Positions 24,060 through 36,815 of a stretch of DNA of 64,000 nucleotides are shown here, piece by piece. The stretch's first letter is position 1, and each line of letters opens with the position of its first letter. Under the pieces are notes generated by a model, which was given only the letters and a program-made list of their open reading frames with translations, was not told the origin of the DNA and ran no database searches. Made by a program: the position numbers and the translations under genes. The DNA comes from Cymbidium sinense (Eukaryota > Streptophyta > Magnoliopsida > Asparagales > Orchidaceae): positions 55,837 to 119,836 of the forward strand of contig JAKCPB010001419.1 of NCBI GenBank assembly GCA_021442155.1, in the 5' to 3' direction.

Positions 24060-24900
24060 AAACTCTAAACTAAATAATGAACCTTAAACCCTAAACCTAA
24101 ACCCAACCTAAACCCTAAACCATAAAAAATCATAAACCCTAAAACCCTAAATAAAATAATAAACACACCCTAAAACCTAAAACTTAAACCTAAACTAAAT
24201 AAAACCTAACAATAAAATAAATTCAAGAACTTAAACCTAGATAAACTAAAATAATAAAATAAAATTAAAAGCTAAACTAAAATTTAAAGCTAAGCCTAAA
24301 AATAAAATAAAATAAGATAGTAGAATAAACTAAAATAAAATAAATAAAAACCTAAACTAAACTAAAAAATAAAATAAATCTAAGAATAGAAAACCTAAAT
24401 AAAATAAAAACTAAAAAAAATAAAAATAAAATAAACCTAAAATAAAATTAGAAAATAAATAATAAAAACCTAAACCTAAAATAAAAAAATAAAAAAATCC
24501 CTAAACCAAAAAAAAAAACCTAAACTAAAATAAAAATATGAAATAAAATAAAATTAAACTAAAATAAACTAAAATAAAATAAATAAAATTGGACATAAAC
24601 TAAAATAAACCTAAACCTAAATAAATAAAATAAACAAAATAAACAACCTATCTTGAAATAAAACATAAAAATAAACCTAAAATTAAAGCTAAAACCTAAA
24701 CCTAAAAAAATAAAATAAAAACCTCAACCTAAACCTAAAAAATTAAATTAAATTAAAACTAACCTAAAAATTAAACTTAAATGTAAACCTACACTGAAAA
24801 CATAAACTAAAATAAAATAAAAAAATATAAAATAAATAAAATAAATTTAAACAAACCTAAACTTCTTGGTTTGCTTAATTTAAAAAAAAAAAACTATATC
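24060..24900 (+). repeat. A-rich block, type II (first copy)
   Basis: Landmarks are CCTAACAATAAAATAAATTC, then AAGCTAAACTAAAATTTAAA, then ATGTAAACCTACACTGAAAA near 24780. The junction is CTTGGTTTGCTTAATTT with a 12-A run (24862-24896). It is very similar in order and wording to 27690-28555. Confidence 0.8.
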
Positions 24901-26319
24901 CTATGCTAAACCCTAAACCTTAACTCAAACCTTTAACCATAAAACTAACCCTAGGCCACCCTACTTATAGCCTTAAACTTTAAATCTGACCTGACCCTAA
25001 ACTGATGGACCCTCAGTGGAATAGTAAACCTAAACTGATGTAACCCTAAATCCTGATTAAACCACGAGAAACCCTAAACCATAAAGCTGACCTAAACCTA
25101 AACCCAGCAAACCTAAGTGACCCTAAACCCACCTACCCACTGACCCTTAAATCACAGTCTTACCTGGGCGCACCTGACCTGATCTATACTTACAGGCCAC
25201 TCCAGGGATCTCTAAACCTGAGCCCCTGACTGTTGCCTGAGCCATCACCTGGCTCAGGCGTTAGCCATGGATCCACAGGCCTGGGCCTGGGCCACTAAAA
25301 TCCTGGAGCCAGGCCTTCTCTAGCTCAGGCACTAAACTTTAAACCTATCTTGAGATAAATCTGAGCCCTAAACCACTGCTGCACAGGTTGACCTACCATA
25401 GTCTAAACCCCAAGACCAAATCTTGAGCTGAGCCTGAGTCCTGATCCTCCAGTTCAAACTCTGAGCCACTGCTAAACCTGCTGACCTGAGTCATGAATAG
25501 TTTGTGAGTACTGGGCCTCACTCTAAACCCTCTAACCTAACTGACCTCTGAGGCTCAGGCCATAAACTTTAAACCACTGACCTAATCTAAACCACAAGAC
25601 TAAAACCACTAAAAAACTAAAACTAAACTAAAACCTAAAAACTAGGAAACCTAAACTTCCAAACACTGACCCTAAATCTTAAACTGATGTTAAACCTAGG
25701 CCCAGGCCCTAAACCTTAAATTGAGGCGTGGGACCTCTTAGGCCAGATCTACCACTGACCTTACCACCAATACACTAAATCCACCTAAACTCTAGACTGA
25801 CCTTAAACTGAGCTAACCTAACCTACACCTAAACCACCTGAACCATAAAACCCTAAATCCTAAATAAGCCCAAACCAAACCAAAACCTAAATGGGCCAGG
25901 CAGGCTGCCATTGGGGAAACTCTGACTCACTGTATGGGCCTGTAAACCCAGGCCATAAACCTAAATCCTAAATCTGGGCTTAATCACTGAGTACAAACCT
26001 GACCACTAAAACCTAAACCCTAAAGTGGCTGGGCCCTGTTGACCTAGAGCTAACTGAGCAGACCTAAACAACACCCTAAAGGCGGACTCACTCAACACTG
26101 ACACTGGGCTCTAAACTAAAGCTCAAACTCTCTAAACCTAAATCCTAAACTAACCCTAAACCCTAAACATTAAAATCCATAAAACCTAAAGCCTAAACTT
26201 GTGCCTAAAGGCCTGGGCCTGGGCCCTAAATCCTATATTAAACCCCCATATGACTGACCTGACCCAACCATGGGACCATGAGTCCTGAAAACTGGGCCAG
26301 CCTAAAAACACCTAAAACT
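24901..26319 (-). repeat. Long G+C-rich degenerate telomere stretch
   Basis: CCCTAAA-derived sequence with many CTGAGCC, CCTGGGCC, CTGACC and AGGCC variants. Very few exact heptamer repeats remain. No open frame with family features, RNA or insertion was recognised. Confidence 0.7.
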
Positions 26320-26945
26320 AACTTAATAAAGAATAAACCTGGATAAAATAAAATAAAAAATAAAATTAAAACCTAAATTAAACTTAAACTTAAACCTAAA
26401 ATAAAATAAAATAAACTAGTAGAAATAAACTAAAATAAAATAAATAAAAACCTAAACTAAACTAAAAAAAAATAAAGCTAAGAATAAAAATCCTAAATAA
26501 AATAAAAACTAAATATAAAATAAAAATAAAATAAACCTAAAATAAAATAAAATTAAAATGAAATAAAAACCTAACCCTAAAAAATTAAACCTTAAAATAA
26601 AAAAACCCTAAACAAAAAAACCTAAACATAAAATAATAAAGTAAACAATCTAAAATAAAACCAAACTAAAATAAATAAAACCTAAACGTAAACCTAAAAT
26701 AAACTAAATCTAAACCCTAAACTAAATAAAATAAACTAAACTAAAATAAACCTAAACCTAAATTAAAAATAAACCTAAAAATAAACCTAAAATGAAACCT
26801 AAAATCTAAACCTAAAAAAATAAATAAAACCTAAACCTAAACATAAAATAAATAATAAAATAAAGTAAAATAAATAAAATAAACAAAAAACTAAATAAAC
26901 TAAACTAAACTGGGGTTTACTTAATTTTGTTTTAAAACCCCTCAT
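26320..26945 (+). repeat. A-rich block, type I (second copy)
   Basis: CTTAATAAAGAATAAACCTG, AAATGAAACCTAAAATCTAA and the junction GGGGTTTACTTAATTTTG with AAAACCCC (26915-26945). It repeats 22.9-23.47 kb at an offset of about 3.4 kb. Confidence 0.8.
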
Positions 26946-27689
26946 TGAATCATAAACCATAAACCCCAAATCCAAAACCCCACTCTAACTAATAAACAGC
27001 CAAAACCCTAAAAAAGTAAATAAATCAAAAAATAAAGATAAAGAAAATAAAAAAAACCCTAGCCTTAAACCCTAAACTGACCTGAGCCCTAACTGACCTT
27101 AAACCACTAAACCTGAGCCTGGACCTTGAAACCAGCCCAGGCTTTTAATCTGTGCCCTGCCTAAACTACTGCCTCGTAGGACTGACCACTCTAAATCCTA
27201 AAACCCTGGAACTAAAAATGCTAAACAGGCCTAAATGGGCCACTAAACCCTGGGCTTAACCACAGCCCTAACCATAAAAAAACCCTAAACTCTTTGGGCC
27301 CTAAACTTGAACCCAAAGATGAATCTGGGCCACTGGGCCCTACCCAGGCCAAACTATTCCAGGCCAGGCCCTAGTTCTTAACATGAGCTGTAGATCTTGA
27401 CCTATACCTTAAAACCCTAAGCTACCCTGTGACACTGTGACCCTAATACCCCAAACTGACCCTACTCCTAAACCCTAAGTAAAAGATCACCAGATCATAA
27501 ACCCTGGGCCCTAGCTAAAGGCACAAGCCTAAAGCTTAACTCCCTGACCTGACCTAATCTCCAGGCAGTACCTGAGCTGAACTGGGCCAGGCCAAACCAG
27601 GCCTTTAAAGCTCACTGGGCCTAATCCTGATGACTCCTGACCTACCACCCCACCCTGATCCTAAAAATCCTAAACCATAAACTCTAAAC
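26946..27689 (-). repeat. G+C-rich degenerate telomere stretch
   Basis: CTGAGCC, CCTGGGCC and CTGACC words with residual CCCTAAAC. It shares a short piece with 23.97-24.06 kb. No gene seen. Confidence 0.7.
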
Positions 27690-28555
27690 CCTAAATAATG
27701 AACCTTAAACACTAAACCTTAAACCCTAACCTCCCTAAACCATAAAATCATAAACCCTAAACCCTAAACCTCATTGCCTAAAATAATAAACTCTAAACCC
27801 TAAAACCTAAAAACTTAAACCTAAACAAAATAAAACCTAACAATAAAATAAATTCAAAACTTAAACCTGGATAAACTAAAATAATAAAATTAAAAGCTAA
27901 ACTAAAATTTAAAGAAAGCCTAAAATAAAATAAAATAAGATGGTGAGAATAAACTAAATAAAATAAATAAAAACCTAAACTAAACTAAAAAATAAAATAA
28001 ATCTAAGAATAGAAAACCTAAATAAAATAAAAACTAAAAAATAAAAATAAAATAAACCTAAAATAAAATTAGAAAAAAGTAAATAAAAACCTAAACCTAA
28101 AAAATAAACCTTAAAATAAAAAAATCCCTAAACTAAAAAAAACCTAAACCTAAAATAAAAAATAGATAAAATAAAATTAAACTAAAATAAACTAAAATAA
28201 AATAAATAAACTGAACATAAACCTAAAATAAACTAAACTAAACCTAAATAATAAAATAAAATAAACAAAAAATAAACCCAACACATACTAAGAAATAAAA
28301 CCTAAAATAAACCTAAAATTAAATTTAAAACCTAAACCTAAAAAATAAAATAAAACCTAAACTAAACCAAAATAAATTAAATTAAAACTAACCTAAAATT
28401 AAACTTAAATGTAAACCTACACTGAAAACATAAACTTAAATAAAAAATAAACCTAAACTAAAATAAAAAAAATAAAATAAACTAAAATAAATAAAATAAA
28501 CTAAACAAACCTAAACTTACTAGTTTGTAATTTAAAAAAAAAAACTATATCTATG
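27690..28555 (+). repeat. A-rich block, type II (second copy)
   Basis: The landmarks of the first type II copy appear in the same order (AACAATAAAATAAATTC, AAACTAAAATTTAAAG, ATGTAAACCTACACTG), with the junction CTAGTTTGTAATTT plus an A run (28520-28555). The offset from the first copy is about 3.6 kb. Confidence 0.8.
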
Positions 28556-30009
28556 CCCACCTAACCTAAACCCCCATAAACCTCCCTAAATCCTAAACCT
28601 AAAATCCCAAACCTCTTTAAATCCTAAACCTGGCCAAACTAACCTGATCAATAAACCTTAAACCCCATGTAACCCTAAATCCTAAATTCTAAACCCTGAA
28701 AACCCTAAACCATAAAGCCGAAACCCTAAACCCTAAACTAACCTTAAACCCTGCTAAACAAACCCAAAACCTAAAAAACTCACACCCTAAACTACTAAAC
28801 CTACTAAGCCACACTAAACCTAAACCCTAAATACTAAACCCTAAACCTAAAACTATTAAACTATCATCAACCTGTCTTACATTAAACCTGGCCTACTGAA
28901 ACTTAAACCCCGCCAGGCTAAACTCCTAAACCCTAAAGGCCTAGTCCTAAACTCTTCCTAAGGCCCTGGGTTGGCCTGAACTTCCCCAACCTAAATCTTG
29001 AAGGCCTAAACTAAATCCTGAAATCCTAAACCCCAGTTCAATCTGACCTAAACTCACCCAGCTCTGCTCCAAACCTACAACCTAAATCATAATCCCTGGG
29101 TTGTGCCTAAACCCTCAACCTGAAAACCTAAACTGGCATGAAAATCAACCACAACTTCTAAAGCTCTAAAGCCTAAACTATAAACTTTAAACCCTAAAGG
29201 AATCTGAGACTAAAACTAAAAATTAAACACTGGCCTAAAACCTAAACTTGAAACCCTAAAGCTGAAACTAAACCCAACCTAGTCTTAAACACTGATGTTA
29301 AACCTGGCCCCCTAAAACCAATTGTAAAATCAGAAGGCTACCCAACTAAACCCCAAACCCACTGAGCCTGCAGGCTACCTAACTGATCTTCTAAACTGAC
29401 CCTAAACTCTAAAATGACCTACCCTCCTGTGCCTTAAACCCTGGGCCTTAACAACCAGGACCACCAAATCCCTATACCCAACCACTCTAAAGGCTGAGCC
29501 CTGGGCCCTGACCCACCCTAAGGCCCTTAACCCATCCCCTCCTGACCTAAACCCTAGGCCACTGGCCCTAACCCAGGCCCCAGATAACCACAGGCTGGCC
29601 TTAAGGCTAAATCTTAAACCAATAACCTAAATACTGAGTACTGATCAGGTTGTGAACCAAAAGTGACCCTATTTCAGGCCCTAACTGACTGGGTTGGACA
29701 GACTGAACCTGAGCCTAATGACCTTGAAACCCACTTGACACTAACCACTCCTAAACCTCAGTGGTGGGCCACTACGTTAACCCTACTAACTGACAACTCT
29801 GTAAACTAGGCTCTAAAACCCTGACTACCTCTGACCTGGGCCTTAGGCCACAAACTGCCTTTTAACCTTATCCCACACCCTGGTCCCACTAAGATGGTGC
29901 ACCACTTACCAGATCCTAAATCACTGCTGGGCCCTAAACCTGGGACCTAACCTAAATCCTAAACTCACCTAAACCCTAAACCCACCCAAAAGCCCCACCT
30001 AAACATCAC
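28556..30009 (-). repeat. Long telomere-like / G+C-rich stretch
   Basis: The first part (to about 28870) is mostly CCCTAAAC. The rest passes into CTGGGCC, CTGACC and AGGCC words. No other feature was recognised. Confidence 0.7.
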
Positions 30010-30560
30010 TAAATGGAGCTGGATAAAATAAAATAATAAAATAAAATTAAAATCTAAACTAAACTTAAACTTAAACCTAAAATAAAATAAACTCTAGTAG
30101 AAATAAACTAAAATAAAATAAATAAAACCTAAACTAAAGAAAAGATAAAATAAATCTAACAATAAAACCTAAATATAATAAAAACTAAACATAAAATAAA
30201 AATAAAATAAACCTAAAAATAAAAAACCTAAACTTATAAGATAAAACATAAAAAACCCTAAACCTAAAATAAAAAAATAAATAAAATAAAATAAAACTAA
30301 ACTAAAATAAACTAAAAAAATAAATAAAACCTAAAATAGCTAAACACTAAACTAAATAAAATAAAATAAACTAAAATTTAACCTAAACTAAACTAAAAAT
30401 AAAACCTAAAATAAACTTAAAATGAAAACCTAAACTAAACCTAAAAAGAAAATATAAACCTAAACCTAAACCTAAAATAAATAATAAAAAAATAAATAAA
30501 TAAAAATAAACTAAATAAACCTGACGGTGGTTTACTTAATTTAAAAAAATTAAAACAAAA
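30010..30560 (+). repeat. A-rich block, type III (first copy)
   Basis: The landmark is ATAAAACATAAAAAACCCTA near 30240. The junction is GGTGGTTTACTTAATTT plus an A run (30526-30560). Three more type III blocks lie in tandem at 53.4, 54.5 and 55.7 kb. Confidence 0.75.
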
Positions 30561-30748
30561 CCCAACCTAATGACTAAACCCTAAATACTAAACCCTATAT
30601 CGTGAACTCCTAAAACCTAAACTAAACCCTAAAATCTACAACCCTATGTCCTACTCCCTAAACCCTAAACCCTAAAATCAACATCTCTAAACCATAAACC
30701 CTAAACCCTAAACCCTAAAAATCTAAAAACCTAAACCTAAACTAAATA
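30561..30748 (-). repeat. Telomere-like stretch
   Basis: CCCTAAAC repeats with exact tandem heptamers near 30655-30715. Confidence 0.8.
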
Positions 30749-30927
30749 GTGTCATGCATTCTCTCATCTAGAAGCTTTTGCCTTAATCTTTCATTGGCTT
30801 ATCTTGTTAATCAATTTGTATCTTTTACTCTATTTTACTTTGGTTGTATTTAGATGGGGTTTTATCAGATTTGACTTTTGGGCATAATTACGTAAGGACA
30901 AACCCCAATTGGGTTTAAAAAAAAAAA
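30749..30927 (+). other. Tailed non-telomeric fragment (179 bp), possible retrotransposed 3' end
   Basis: Ordinary-complexity sequence with abrupt edges inside the telomere array. It starts GTGTCATGCATTCTCTC and ends CCCCAATTGGGTTT followed by about 11 A. The T-rich body, the CCAATTGG palindrome just before the tail and the poly(A) suggest the 3' end of a transcript or of another LINE. It does not resemble the GRP 3' UTR or the 3' UTR of the LINE at 13.6 kb. No coding frame. Confidence 0.55.
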
Positions 30928-31785
30928 CCCAAACCTAAACCTTCAATAAAACCTAAAATAAAATAAATAAATAAACTAAAATCAAAATAAAATAAAAATA
31001 ATAATAAATAAACCTAAACCTAAACCTAAACCTAACCCTAAAAATAAAATGAAATAAAAAAATTAAAACTAAACTAATATAAAATAAATAAAAACCTAAA
31101 CTAAATTATATATTAAAATAAACCTAAAAATAAATAACCTAAACAAATTAAAAATAAACATAAAATAAAAAAAATAAAATAAACCTAAAATATGATAAAG
31201 TTAAAACTAAATAAAATCTTAAACCCAAAAGTAAATATAAAAATAAAATCAAAATCCTAAACTAAAAATAAAACTAATTCTAAAAAATAAAATAAAATAA
31301 ATAAACTATAATAAACTTATACCTAAACTAAAATAAACTAAACTAAAATAAATAAAACCAAAACCAAACCTAAAATAAACTAAACTAAAAACTAAATAAA
31401 ATAAAATAAACCAAAAATAAACCCTAAACTAAACAAAAAAAATTAAACCTAAAATTAAACCTAAAATAAAAACCTAAAACCAAAACCTAAAAAAATAAAA
31501 TAAAAACCTAAACCTAAACAACAAAATAGAAAATAAAACAGAAACCTAAAAAATAAAATTAAAATAAAACTAAATTAAAAAATAAACATAAACCTAAGCC
31601 TAAACATTAAAAATGAACTAAAATAAAAAAATTAAACTAAAATAAATAAACCTAAATTAATTAAAACAAACTAAATAAAAATAAAAAAATAAAATAAACT
31701 AAAATAAATAATAAATAAACTAAATAATTAAATAGACCTAAACCTACCAATTTACTTAAGTTTTTTTTTTTTTTAAAAAACTTTA
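30928..31785 (+). repeat. A-rich block with junction motif
   Basis: It begins directly after the tailed fragment and ends ACCAATTTACTTAAG, a T run of 14 and AAAAAACTTT (31741-31785). I could not assign it to types I-VI. Confidence 0.7.
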
Positions 31786-32060
31786 AACCCTAAACCCTAA
31801 ACCATAAACTAAATATTAACCTAAACCTAAATCTTAAACATAACCTTAATCCCAAACCATATTAACCTAAATCATAAATCTTAAACACACAACTAAATCC
31901 TGATCCTAAACCTAAACCTAAACCCTAAAAAACCACAAACCCAAAACAACAATAACCACTAACCCTGAGGCTGAGCCACAACCCTAAACCCTAAACCCAA
32001 ACCTTAAACTCTAAACCTTAAAACCTAAACCCTAAACCCAAAACCCTAAATCCACAAACC
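31786..32060 (-). repeat. Telomere-like stretch
   Basis: CCCTAAAC words with AACATAACC and CTGAGCC variants. No insertion seen. Confidence 0.75.
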
Positions 32061-32785
32061 TAAAAACTTAAACATAAACTAAAATAAAACCTAAACCTAA
32101 ATAAAAAAAAATAAAATAAAATAAAAACTAAAACCAAAACTTAAACCTAAAACAAAATAAAATAAAATAAAATATAAAAATAAACTAAAATAAAATAAAG
32201 AAAAACCTAAACTAAACTGAAAAATAAAATAAACTTAAAATAAAATAAAATAAAAACTAAATTAAAGCCTAAACCTAAAAATATAAACCTAAAAATAAAT
32301 CCTTAAAATAAATAAAAAGTAAAACCTAAACCCTAAACTAAAAAAATAAAAAAAATAAAATAAAATAAACCTAAACCTAAAAAATAAACTAAACTAAAAT
32401 AAATAAAAGCAAAGGCAAATAAACTAAACCTAAACCTAAACTAAATAACATAAAATAAATTAAAATAAACCTAAACCTAAACTAAAATATAAAATGTAAA
32501 AAATAAATTTAAAATAAAAGCCTAAAACCAAAACTAAAAAAGTAAAATAAAAATGTAAACCTAAAAAACAATTAAACCTAAACTTAAAAAATAAAACTAA
32601 ACCTAAACCTAAACCTAAAAATAAACTAAAATAAATACCTTAAACAAAAATAAATATACCTAAACTAATTAAACTAAACAAAATGAAAATAAAAATAAAA
32701 AATAAAATAAACCAAAATAAATAAAAAATAAACTAAGTAAACTAAATAAATCTAAACCCTGGGTAAACTTAATTTTAAAAAACCT
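32061..32785 (+). repeat. A-rich block with junction motif
   Basis: AAATAAA / CCTAAA mixture. The ending is worn to GGGTAAACTTAATTTT plus AAAAAACC (32756-32785). Confidence 0.7.
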
Positions 32786-32963
32786 AAACCCAAAACTAAT
32801 CCTAAACCTAAACCTTAAAAACCCTAAAACTAGCAGAACCCAACCCTAATCCTAAATCTTAAACCTAAAGCATAAAGCCAAAACCCAAAAGCCAAAACCC
32901 TAAACCCTACACACCAAAACCCTAAACCTAAACCCAAACCCTAAACCCACTACCCTAAAACTA
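32786..32963 (-). repeat. Telomere-like stretch before GRP copy 4
   Basis: CCCTAAA variants including several AAACCCAAAACC words. Confidence 0.75.
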
Positions 32964-33033
32964 AAGTAACTTAATAAATTAAAATTAAATCTACCTAAAA
33001 CCTAATAAACCTTAACCTAAACCTAAACCCTAA
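32964..33033 (+). repeat. Leader element upstream of GRP copy 4
   Basis: AGTAACTTAATAAATT, TTAAATCTACCTAAAACC and CTAATAAACC, an altered form of the leader at 20.1 kb, then a short telomere remnant (CTAAACCCTAAG). Confidence 0.7.
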
Positions 33034-33469
33034 GAATGGGCATAACCTTGATGGAATAACAACATCAACCAGGCTTTGTTTAGATTTGGAAATGGAAGTG
33101 AAGCGAGTGGCGGTTAAGTGATGGGGAATCTGGAGGTCTTTGGTGGATATTGATGTGGTGGTTGGAGTAGTGGTTGTTATGTAGGCGGGAGGACCGACGG
33201 AGGTTACAGTCGTGGTGGTGGCGGAGGTAGAGATCGGGGATTTGATGGTTGATCCTGCTACTCGAGTGGCTGGGGTTGATCCAATCTGCTGCTTATGGAA
33301 CTATGTCTTTACAGTATAGAAGGTTCTAGTTATCTAGGGTTTTTGATTCACTCTATGCGTGCTCATTTTTTATGTAAACATCTGTCTTAGAAAACTTGGT
33401 GTGTTACTTGGTTGATGAAATCCAAAAGAAGAAATGTTAAATCTTAATTTGTTCTCTGTTATAAAAAAA
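33034..33469 (+). pseudogene. GRP pseudogene copy 4
   Basis: It starts at AATGGGCATAACCTTGATGG, which reads N-G-H-N-L-D-G, the loop before the last RRM strand. The worn N-I-N and an intact CAG where several copies have a TAG stop follow. The Gly-rich part is broken by indels (GGAGGACCGACGGAGG for the RSDRG region near 33190) and most of the C-terminus is shortened. The 3' UTR is complete through TTTGTTCTCTGTT, with a 7-A tail. The absence of the shared TAG suggests an early branch or a back mutation. Confidence 0.78.
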
Positions 33470-33585
33470 CCAAAAACCCTAAACCCAAAACCCTATAGCC
33501 AAAAACTATAAATCACAAACCCTAAACCCTCAACTAACCCTAAATGCTAAACCTTAAACCCTGAAAATCTAAAAACTTAAACTTA
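33470..33585 (-). repeat. Telomere-like stretch after GRP copy 4
   Basis: Short CCCTAAA stretch with CCCAAAACC and CTATAGCC variants. Confidence 0.75.
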
Positions 33586-34120
33586 AACTAAATAAATCAT
33601 GAAAATAAAATAAATAAATAAACCTGAACCAACATAAAATAAAAAACATTAAACAAAATAAAAACCTATTCTAAAACCTAAACCTAAACCTAAACCAAAA
33701 CCTAAAAAATAAATAAAATATAAAACCTAAACCCTAAACAAAAAAAAACCTAAACTGAAACAAAAATAAATAAAACCTAAACCCTAAATAAACTTAAATA
33801 AATCAAAAGTAAATCTAAACCTAAACTAAATAATACAACCTAAAAATAATCCTAAAATAAAAATCAAAAACCTAAACAAAAAATATAATAAAAAAAACCT
33901 AAACCTAACCATAAAAATAAAAAATAAAATAAAAATGAAGAAAATAAAATAAAAGTAAAAATAAACTAAAAAATAAACATAAACTTAAACCTAAAATAAA
34001 TAAAATAAATAAACCAAAATAAATAAAAATAAACATAAAGCTAATAAAAAAAAATAAAATAAACTAAATAAATAAACTAAATAAACCTATGTGGGTTTTT
34101 TTTAAAAAAAACCTAAACCC
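33586..34120 (+). repeat. A-rich block with junction motif
   Basis: AAATAAA / CCTAAA mixture ending TGTGGG, a T run and A run (34086-34112). Confidence 0.7.
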
Positions 34121-34470
34121 TAAATCCTCAACCCAAACCCTAAACCCTAAACCCTAAATCTAACCCTAAACTTACAACCCTAAACCATAAATCCTCCTGC
34201 TAAACCCTGACCCACCTGACCCTACCACAAACCCTAATCTTAAGCCACTAAGGCCCTAAACCCTAAACCTAAAACCCTAAATCTAAACCTAAAACCCTAA
34301 ACCCTAAACCCTAAACCACAAAACCCTAAATACACAGTTAAACACTACCCTAAACTAAACCCTAACCTAAGCCTAACCTAAACCCTAAACCTAAAACCCT
34401 AAACCCTAAACCCTAAAACCCTAAACCCTAAACCCTATCAGAACTCTAAACCCTAAAACCTAAAAACATA
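34121..34470 (-). repeat. Telomere-like stretch, comparatively well preserved
   Basis: CCCTAAA and CCCTAAAAC repeats with several short exact runs (34280-34320, 34380-34440). This is among the cleanest telomere sequence in the right arm. Confidence 0.85.
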
Positions 34471-35185
34471 AAACTAAACTAAATACCTAAAATAAAATAA
34501 ATAAAAAATCTAAACCTAAAATAAAATAAAATAAAATAAAACATAAACTAAAACCTAAACCTAAAAATAAAAATAAAAAAATAAAAAAAATAAACTAAAA
34601 TAAAATAAAGAAAAAAAACTAAACTAAAATAAAATAAACTAAGAATAAAAACATTAATAAAATAAACTATAAATTAAAATAAAATAAACTAATAAAATAA
34701 AACTAAACAAAACTTGAACCCAAAATAAATAAAAAATAAACCTAAACCCAAACCTAAAATGCATAAGCCTAAAATAAAATAAATAAATAAAATAAAATAA
34801 ACCAAAACCTAGTGAATAAACTAAACTAAAATAAATAAAACCTAATCTTAAATCTAAAATCAACTAAACCTAAACCTTAACTAAATAAAATAAAGTAAAC
34901 TAAAAAATAGAACTTAAAAATTAATTAAAAATAAAAACCTAAAACTAAACCTAAAAAATAAAATAAAAACCTAATCCTAAACTTAAAATAAAAAAAGTAA
35001 AACCCAAACTTAAAAAATAAAATAAAATAAAACTCAACTAAAAAGTAAACCTAAACCTAAACTTGAACCTAAAAAATAAACTAAAATAATAAACCTATAC
35101 TAAAATAAATAAACTAAACTAAATAAGAAAATAAACCTAAAAAAAAATAAGAATTAAAATAAACTCAAATAAATAAAAAATAAAC
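34471..35185 (+). repeat. A-rich block without a clear junction
   Basis: AAATAAA / CCTAAA mixture. It ends AAACTCAAATAAATAAAAAA and runs straight into CCCTAAA, so the TTACTTAATT junction is missing. The stop-free - strand frame at 34654-34863 is Phe/Tyr low complexity. Confidence 0.7.
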
Positions 35186-35413
35186 ATAAACCCTAAATCC
35201 TAAACCGTAAACCCTAAACCCTAAACCCTAAACTAAAAACCCTAAAACCCTAAACCCTCATACTATAAATTGTAAACCTTAAAACATAAAACCTATAACC
35301 CTAAACCCTAAACCCTAAACCCTAAAGCTAAACTAACCTTAAACTTGAAACCCTAAACCCTAAAGCTAAACTAACCCTAAACTTGAATCCCTAAACTAAC
35401 CCTAAACACTAAA
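35186..35413 (-). repeat. Telomere-like stretch before GRP copy 5
   Basis: CCCTAAA repeats, then two repeats of a phrase CTAAACTAACC(C/T)TAAACTTGAA (35325-35400). This differs from the leader of the 20/47/61 kb copies. Confidence 0.75.
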
Positions 35414-35899
35414 AATGGGCAGAACCTTAACAATAAGAACATTAACGTCAACTAGGCTCAATCTAGATTTGGAAGTGAAGGCGATGGTGGAGGCGACGAT
35501 TATCATAGCGGTGGTGGGGGATTTGGAAGTCTTTGGTGGATATGGTGGTGAAGGTGGTGGTAATGGAGGCTAGAGGTGCAACAGAGGTTACAATCATGGT
35601 GGAGATGGACGGAGAGATCAAGGATATGATGGTGGATCCCGCTACACGAGAGGTGGGGGTTGTTCTGATGGGAACTAAAGAAAATGAAGAATGGCCAATC
35701 CGATCTACTCCTTATGTAATTGTGTCTTTAAAGTAGAGAAGGTTCCACTTATCTAGGGTTTTTGATTTGCTCTATAGATGCTCATTTTTTATCTATGTCA
35801 TCACTTGTGTCTTAGATAACATGGGGTAATACTTGGTTCACGAAATTGAAAAGAAGAAATGTTGAATTTGAATTTGCAATCTATTAAAAATAAAAAAAA
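35414..35899 (+). pseudogene. GRP pseudogene copy 5
   Basis: It starts AATGGGCAGAACCTT (N-G-Q-N-L). The RRM strand N-V-N is followed by an in-frame TAG (35453-35455) in place of the expected Glu codon, then A-Q-S. The Gly-rich region has a +1 shift at the CTTTGGTGG near 35533 and a second stop in GGAGGCTAGAGG. The end reads GYDGGSRYTRGGG, then D-G-N and TAA. The 3' UTR and A tail (35885-35899) are present. The long frame at 35533-35736 is a shifted, Val/Met-rich shadow. It is the first of four copies spaced about 1.5-1.6 kb apart. Confidence 0.8.
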
Positions 35900-36030
35900 C
35901 TTTAAGCCCTAAACCCTAAACCCTAAACTCAAAACCCTAAACGATAAACTAAAACTTAAACCCTAAACCTAAAACCTAAACCCTAAACCCCAAACCCTAA
36001 ACCAAACCCTAAACCTTTAAAAAAGCTAAA
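35900..36030 (-). repeat. Telomere-like stretch after GRP copy 5
   Basis: CCCTAAA and ACTTAAACC words, about 130 bp. Confidence 0.8.
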
Positions 36031-36815
36031 ACCTAAAACTAAACTAAATAAAACAAAATAAAATAAATAAAAAACCTAAACCAAAGTAAAATAAAAAAAT
36101 AAAAATTAAAACATTAACTAAAACCTAAACCTAAACCAAACCTAAACCTAGAAAATAAAATAAAAATAAAATTAAACTAAAATAAAATAAGTAAAAACCT
36201 AAACTACACTAAAAAAAATAAAAGACCTAAATAAAGTATGAACTAAACCTAAAATAAAAATAAAATAAACCTAAAATAAAATAAAACTAAATAAAAAAAC
36301 CTAAATAAATCTTAAAAAATAAAAAAACCAAAATAAAATAAAGGAAAACTTAAACCCTAAAACTAAAAGAAAACCTAAACCTGAAATAAATATAAAATAA
36401 ATAAAATAAATAAATAAACCTACATTAATTTAACTAAACTAAAATAAATAAATCCTTAACCTAAACATAAAATGGAACTAAACCTAAACCTAAACCTAAA
36501 ATAAATAAAATAAAAAAAAATAAAATAAGCTAAAATAAAACTAAAAATACAAAAACTACATAAAAAACCTAAAAATAAAATACCTAAACCTAAACCTAAA
36601 AATAAAATAAAACTAAACCTACAAAATAAAAAAAATAAAAAAATAAACTCAACTAAAAAATAAACTTGAACCTAAAATAAACTAAATAAAACCAAAAAAA
36701 AAATAAACCTAAAATAAATAACTAAAATTAATAAAAATAAAAGCAAACCTAAATATAAATATAAAATAATAAACTCAAATAAATAAAAATAAACTAAATA
36801 AACCTAAACCTACTT
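36031..36815 (+). repeat. A-rich block, worn junction
   Basis: AAATAAA / CCTAAA mixture with AAACTCAAATAAATAAAAA near its end, as in the neighbouring blocks at 34.5, 37.6 and 39.1 kb. The junction is reduced to ACCTACTTACTAAAAC. Confidence 0.7.
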
